NCBI GenBank assembly: GCA_045588675.1 | Contig: JAZNER010000050.1 | Span: 1 to 43,790, forward strand | DNA from: SVTX01 sp045588675 | GTDB taxonomy: Bacteria; Bacillota; Clostridia; Oscillospirales; CAG-272 | Direction: 5' to 3' | DNA length: 43,790 bases | In this document: in pieces, positions 40,411 to 43,790 of the stretch | How positions within the stretch are numbered: the stretch's first letter is position 1 | How the letters are laid out: every line of letters begins with the position of its first letter | Position numbers and translations under genes: made by a program | Notes under the pieces: model-generated | Seen by the model: the letters and a program-made list of their open reading frames with translations, nothing else | What the model was told of the DNA's origin: nothing | Database searches by the model: none

Positions 40411-41133
40411 TTACACCCCTCTCACAAGCGCTACGAAGGCGTCCTCAAATTTGTCTTTTCCTGACTTAGCTTTAAGCTCATCACTTGTGCCCAGAGCAAC
40501 CAAGCTTCCATTCTTCATAATTCCAATTCTGTCGGAGAGAGCCTCAGCTTCTTCCATATAGTGAGTTGTTAAAATGATTGTGATTTTGCCTTTCAGGGCT
40601 CGTATCGTATCCCAAAGCTCCGCACGGGCAATAACATCAAGACCTAAGGTCGGCTCGTCAAGAAACAGGATTTTTGGCTCTACAATAAGTGCCATAGCTA
40701 TGCTTAATCTTCTTTGCCAACCGCCTGATAGCTTACCTGCTTTTTTGTTCAGAATTCCGTTAAGTGAAAATTCCTCAACAAGAGAATTGATTTTATCAGA
40801 GGTTTTGTCTTTGGTAAAGCCGTGAACACCGCACATAAGCTCAAGATTTTCGCGCACCGTAAGATTTGGAGCAACTGCGGTTTCCTGTGGCGAGATGCCG
40901 ATAATTGCCTTGACCGCATTTGTGTCGCGCACAATGCTTTTGCCTAAAAGATAAGCGTCGCCGTCGGAGGCGTTTATAAGACCCGCCAGCATTTTTATAG
41001 TGGTGGTCTTGCCTGCGCCGTTGACACCGAGAAGCGAAAAAAGCTCACCCTCTTCAATTTCAAGATTAAGCCCGTTTACAGCAGTTAAGTCCTTATATTT
41101 TTTTGTCAGATGTTCAGTTTTAATTGCCTTCAT
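40411..41133 (-). CDS. ABC-2 type transporter ATP-binding protein
   Basis: A 240-residue ATPase of the DrrA/CcmA-like kind. Walker A GVNGAGKTTT, Q-loop GISPQETAVAPNLTV, signature LSGGWQRRLSIAMAL, Walker B ILFLDEPTLGLD and the H-loop TTHYMEEAE. The ATG at 41133 has GAGGATGAC upstream and gives the family-typical start (KAIKTEHLTKKYKDLTAVNGL); upstream codons lie within the AbrB-type gene. Operon: regulator, ATPase, permease. Confidence 0.93.
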   Translation of the reverse strand: MKAIKTEHLTKKYKDLTAVNGLNLEIEEGELFSLLGVNGAGKTTTIKMLAGLINASDGDAYLLGKSIVRDTNAVKAIIGISPQETAVAPNLTVRENLELMCGVHGFTKDKTSDKINSLVEEFSLNGILNKKAGKLSGGWQRRLSIAMALIVEPKILFLDEPTLGLDVIARAELWDTIRALKGKITIILTTHYMEEAEALSDRIGIMKNGSLVALGTSDELKAKSGKDKFEDAFVALVRGV

Positions 41134-41344
41134 TATTGTCATCCTCGGTTTCATAAACGGCGTGTGCAAAGCTGGCAAACATAGCTTTCGGCGGAATGGC
41201 AATCCCGCGCTTCTCATCACCTAAAAGCACGAGTGTATCACCGGGTTTTATGTCGAATGCCTCGCGTGCTTGCTTGGGAATTACAATTTGTCCTTTTTCG
41301 CCGACAGTTACAGTCCAGGCGTATTTTCCTTTTGGTTTGTTCAT
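41120..41344 (-). CDS. AbrB/SpoVT-family DNA-binding protein
   Basis: A 74-residue swapped-hairpin AbrB-type regulator (AWTVTVGEKGQIVIPKQAREAF, then IKPGDTLVLLGD), presumably a dimer. ATG at 41344 with AAAGGGGGT upstream. First gene of the ABC exporter operon, overlapping the ATPase gene by 14 bp, so it probably regulates the exporter. Direct GTATG repeats just upstream are a possible target. No toxin partner is present, which speaks against a MazE-type antitoxin. Confidence 0.9.
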   Translation of the reverse strand: MNKPKGKYAWTVTVGEKGQIVIPKQAREAFDIKPGDTLVLLGDEKRGIAIPPKAMFASFAHAVYETEDDNNEGN

Positions 41345-41363
41345 AAATATACCCCCTTTTTTT

Positions 41364-41386
41364 GTATGAAAAGTATGATTTGTATA
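41364..41386. promoter_or_regulatory. Three GTATG direct repeats, possible AbrB-type operator
   Basis: GTATG (41364), GTATG (41373) and GTATA (41382) occur every 9 bp, between the AbrB-type start codon and its -10 box, in the transcribed leader. The spacing suggests a multimeric regulator. Binding is inferred. Confidence 0.35.
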
Positions 41387-41390
41387 ACTA

Positions 41391-41419
41391 ATTATACCAC
41401 ATGTATTTGAACAAGTCAA
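41391..41419 (-). promoter_or_regulatory. Promoter of the AbrB-ABC operon
   Basis: Minus strand: TTGACT (41419-41414), 17 bp, TATAAT (41396-41391). Confidence 0.7.
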
Positions 41420-41472
41420 GTGTTTAAAGCGCAAATTTCAAATATTTAATATCAATTCCTTGCTTTTGAGGT

Positions 41473-41512
41473 AAAGGTAAAAAAATAGTGGAAAGAGCTT
41501 TATCTTTCCACT
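41473..41512 (-). terminator. Terminator of murI
   Basis: 10-bp stem AGTGGAAAGA (41487-41496) / TCTTTCCACT (41503-41512); on the minus strand it is followed by ATTTTTTTACC. It lies about 20 bp past the murI stop. Confidence 0.75.
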
Positions 41513-41532
41513 GAATTTATATATTGATGAGG

Positions 41533-42318
41533 TTATATATTTAAAAGCTTATATGCGAGCTCGATAATGTCCTGTGACTGAGCTGATGAGGTGATTTTAA
41601 CTTGACCGCAGCTGTTTTGCCTATTAAGCAAATCAAGCTCGTCAAGTCTTTTTTTAGTATATCTTGCCGTACCCTCTCCGCCGTCAAAAATTCTTGTGCT
41701 TGCGGGGAAATGACTGCTTATAAGCGATTTTATATGGGGATAATGAGTGCAGCCGAGCACCACAGCGTCGATTTTTTCGTTTTTGTAAGGAGCAAGCAGG
41801 TTTTCAACGAAGGCTTTTATTTCGGCAGAGTCGAGCTCACCCATCTCAATCAATTCAACAAGTCCTGCACAGGGAAGTGAAATAATCTGCTCTGGTGAGG
41901 CATATTTGCTCGCGAGCGCCAAAAATTTTTCTTCTCGCAGAGTGAGAGGGGTTGCCATTACAAGTACTTTAGGACTTTTAAGCAGTGTCAGCGCGGGTTT
42001 GATTGCGGGCTCAATTCCGACAATCAATAAATCGGGGTACTCCTCGCGCAAGATTTTTGCCGCCGCACTTGTCGCTGTATTGCAAGCAATAACAAGAGCT
42101 TTAATTCCTTGATTGATTAAATTTTTTAAATTATTTCTTGTCAATTCGAGAACTTCCGCACGGGATTTTGTTCCGTAGGGAGCATTTGCATTATCACCGA
42201 AATATATATAATTCTCATTCGGCATAATCTTAATCAACTCGCGCAAAACGCTTATTCCGCCAATTCCCGAATCAATAACGGCAATAGGCAAATTATTTTT
42301 GCAGTCCAATTTTTTCAC
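41533..42318 (-). CDS. murI: Glutamate racemase
   Basis: Converts L- to D-glutamate for peptidoglycan. 261 residues with the two catalytic cysteines in VIACNTATS and VLGCTHYPH, the N-terminal VIDSGIGGISVLREL and the FGDNANAPYGTKS block. The start may be GTG at 42318 or, more likely by Shine-Dalgarno spacing (AAAAGGTG), TTG at 42309 giving LDCKNNLPIAVIDSG. The other genes of its usual surroundings are not seen. Confidence 0.95.
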   Translation of the reverse strand: MKKLDCKNNLPIAVIDSGIGGISVLRELIKIMPNENYIYFGDNANAPYGTKSRAEVLELTRNNLKNLINQGIKALVIACNTATSAAAKILREEYPDLLIVGIEPAIKPALTLLKSPKVLVMATPLTLREEKFLALASKYASPEQIISLPCAGLVELIEMGELDSAEIKAFVENLLAPYKNEKIDAVVLGCTHYPHIKSLISSHFPASTRIFDGGEGTARYTKKRLDELDLLNRQNSCGQVKITSSAQSQDIIELAYKLLNI

Positions 42319-42357
42319 CTTTTCAAAATAAACTCGGTGATAGCTTCACCAAATATA

Positions 42358-42386
42358 ATTATAACAAATCTTTGAAATAAATTCAA
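42358..42386 (-). promoter_or_regulatory. Candidate promoter of murI
   Basis: Minus strand: TTGAAT (42386-42381), 17 bp, TATAAT (42363-42358). A small inverted repeat GGTGA/TCACC (42337-42351) lies in the leader. Confidence 0.6.
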
Positions 42387-42417
42387 GGGGGTATATAATA
42401 TTTTCAAAAGAAATTGT

Positions 42418-43790
42418 TTATTTTGAGGTAATTTTTTCAAATCTTACAAGCTTATCGTCTGCAATCGCACGGATAAAGTCGCCCTTTTTGAATTTGCCTG
42501 ACAAAACAGCCTCGGAGTAAGGTGTTTCAACAAGAGCGGTAATTGCTCGGCGCAAGGGACGAGCTCCGTATTCGCTGCTTTTGTTTGTTTCTGCGACAAG
42601 ACGGCTGACGCTATCGTCAAATTCAATGAAAACACCTGTGCTCTCAATTCTGTCGGTCACCTTGCTAAGCATAAGCGACGCGATTTTTTCAAGGTCGCTT
42701 ATCTCAAGCGCGCGGAAATATACAATTTCGTCAATTCGGTTCAAAAATTCGGGCTTGAAGGTCCTGCGAAGCTCGCCGTCAATTTTTTCTCTCGCTTCGT
42801 TATCCTGATTAATTTTATCGGTTGAAAACCCAAGCCGACCAACCTCTCCAAAGGTTTTCTGACCGAGGTTTGTAGTCATAATTATAATTGAATTTTTAAA
42901 ATCAACCCGTCTGCCCTGCGAATCTGTCAAAATACCGTCGTCAAGGATTTGCAAAAGCATATTGAAAATGTCAGGGTGCGCCTTTTCTATTTCGTCAAAA
43001 AGTATTATTGAGTAAGGATTTCGCCTGATTTTTTCTGTAAGAAATCCACCTTCCTCATAGCCGACATATCCGGGCGGAGAGCCGATAAGCTTCGAGATGC
43101 TGTGCTTTTCCATATATTCAGACATATCAAGCCTTATCATAGCATCAGGTGAGCCGAACATAATATCGGCAAGCGAGCGGCAAAGCTCGGTTTTTCCCAC
43201 CCCCGTTTGACCTGCGAAAATAAATGATCCGATGGGTCTTTGCGGGTCCTTGAGCCCCGTTCTGCCTCTTTGGATTGCTCTTGCCACCGCGAATGCGGCA
43301 TCACTTTGACCTATCACCCTTTCCTGTAGTCTGTCAGCAAGGCGGGATAGCTTTTCGTTTTCACCTTCAAGCAATCGGCTGACGGGAATAGAGGTCCATT
43401 GAGTAACGATGTCGGCAATATCTGATTCACAAAGCGTAAGATTTTCAAGACTTTTTCGCTTTTCCCATTCGGATTTCTCCTCCTCGTATCTGGCTCGCAA
43501 TTTAAGCTCCTGGTCGCGCAGTGAGGCAGCCGCCTCAAAATTTTGCTCTGTAATTGCCTCTGCCTTTTCGCGTTCAAGGCGATGCAGCTCCTCCTCCATT
43601 TCCTTGTGCTCGGGTGGAGATGTGAATATTTTAAGCCGCAGTCGCGCCGCCGCCTCGTCAAGCAAATCGATAGCCTTGTCGGGCAAAAATCTGTCATTTA
43701 TATACCGTATTGAAAGATCCACTGCGGCAAGTATTGCCTCATCAGAAATCAATAGCTTATGGTGAGCCTCGTATTTTGAGCGCAAGCCCT
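42418..43790 (-). CDS. clpC: ATP-dependent Clp protease ATP-binding subunit ClpC, 3' part
   Basis: The C-terminal part (about 457 residues) of a class I Clp/Hsp100 ATPase; the 5' part lies beyond the window. It contains the end of the first AAA module, a UVR-type motif in the middle domain (EQNFEAAASLRDQE), which with the moderate middle-domain length marks ClpC rather than ClpB, and the second AAA module with Walker A GQTGVGKTEL, Walker B IILFDEIEKAH, sensor 1 TTNLG and the arginine region FKPEFLNRIDEI. It unfolds proteins for ClpP and acts with McsB-type adaptors. The Met at 43785 is internal. Confidence 0.95.
   Translation of the reverse strand, partial: GLRSKYEAHHKLLISDEAILAAVDLSIRYINDRFLPDKAIDLLDEAAARLRLKIFTSPPEHKEMEEELHRLEREKAEAITEQNFEAAASLRDQELKLRARYEEEKSEWEKRKSLENLTLCESDIADIVTQWTSIPVSRLLEGENEKLSRLADRLQERVIGQSDAAFAVARAIQRGRTGLKDPQRPIGSFIFAGQTGVGKTELCRSLADIMFGSPDAMIRLDMSEYMEKHSISKLIGSPPGYVGYEEGGFLTEKIRRNPYSIILFDEIEKAHPDIFNMLLQILDDGILTDSQGRRVDFKNSIIIMTTNLGQKTFGEVGRLGFSTDKINQDNEAREKIDGELRRTFKPEFLNRIDEIVYFRALEISDLEKIASLMLSKVTDRIESTGVFIEFDDSVSRLVAETNKSSEYGARPLRRAITALVETPYSEAVLSGKFKKGDFIRAIADDKLVRFEKITSK

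Noticed and set aside
41120..41344. Antitoxin of a MazEF-like pair
   Set aside because: No toxin gene is adjacent; it is coupled to ABC exporter genes instead.

Overview
The window reads as chromosomal DNA of a low-to-moderate GC, spore-forming Firmicute of class Clostridia, probably an Oscillospiraceae/Ruminococcaceae-type gut bacterium. The basis is spoIIR and sigG, hrcA-grpE-dnaK-dnaJ-prmA behind a CIRCE operator, ylxM-ffh-rpsP-khpA, ClpC, many near-perfect TTGACA-17-TATAAT promoters, and short Dlt-like and LytTR modules. The genus is inferred from protein style only, because no rRNA is present.

Layout. 1-400: a small terminal-inverted-repeat element and the ftsZ terminator. 403-2341: ftsZ and a RadC-family gene (minus strand). 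2626-10732: a phage-derived island. It has a LexA/CI-like repressor facing a compact operon of two small proteins, terminase small and large subunits, portal, a Prp-type cysteine protease, scaffold, N4-gp56-type major capsid protein and one more small protein. There is no integrase, replication, tail or lysis gene. 10811-11893: a DUF2974 alpha/beta hydrolase with its own promoter. 11944-14270: ylxM-ffh-rpsP-khpA (minus). 14525-20862: a membrane-anchored transglutaminase-like protein, then a five-gene Dlt-like operon (adenylation enzyme, carrier protein, MBOAT acyltransferase, SGNH-like protein, lipoprotein) that probably esterifies a cell-surface polymer. 20918-23244: three small membrane proteins of unknown function next to tRNA-Gln. 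Two of them are preceded by nearly identical 160-bp repeats that contain a piece of the tRNA T arm and an outward promoter, and the modules are bounded by a long palindrome. 23496-27531: cation/proton antiporter, spoIIR, a small membrane protein plus a PgsA-like phosphatidyltransferase (minus), and sigG. 27739-33612: the class I heat-shock operon with prmA. 33810-34972: LytTR regulator and a LiaF-like membrane protein. 35016-37351: a NitT/TauT-type ABC importer (minus). 37586-39620: a sugar nucleotidyltransferase and galE. 39677-41344: AbrB-type regulator with an ABC exporter (minus). 41533 to the end: murI and the 3' part of clpC (minus).

Two regions deserve most attention. (1) The island at 2.6-10.7 kb looks like a head-and-packaging module placed directly under an SOS-type repressor. 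Operator-like palindromes of the GTTAAG-CAAA-CTTAAC type overlap or flank two consensus promoters. The module encodes its own Prp-like protease next to a capsid protein whose N-terminus (KINLQLFGAG) imitates the Prp cleavage motif of ribosomal protein L27. Intact genes without tails suggest a domesticated or satellite-type capsid element rather than simple decay. (2) The tRNA-Gln-linked modules at 21.6-23.2 kb share flanking sequence (T-arm core, hairpin, promoter) but carry unrelated membrane-protein cargo, which suggests a cassette-like insertion site.
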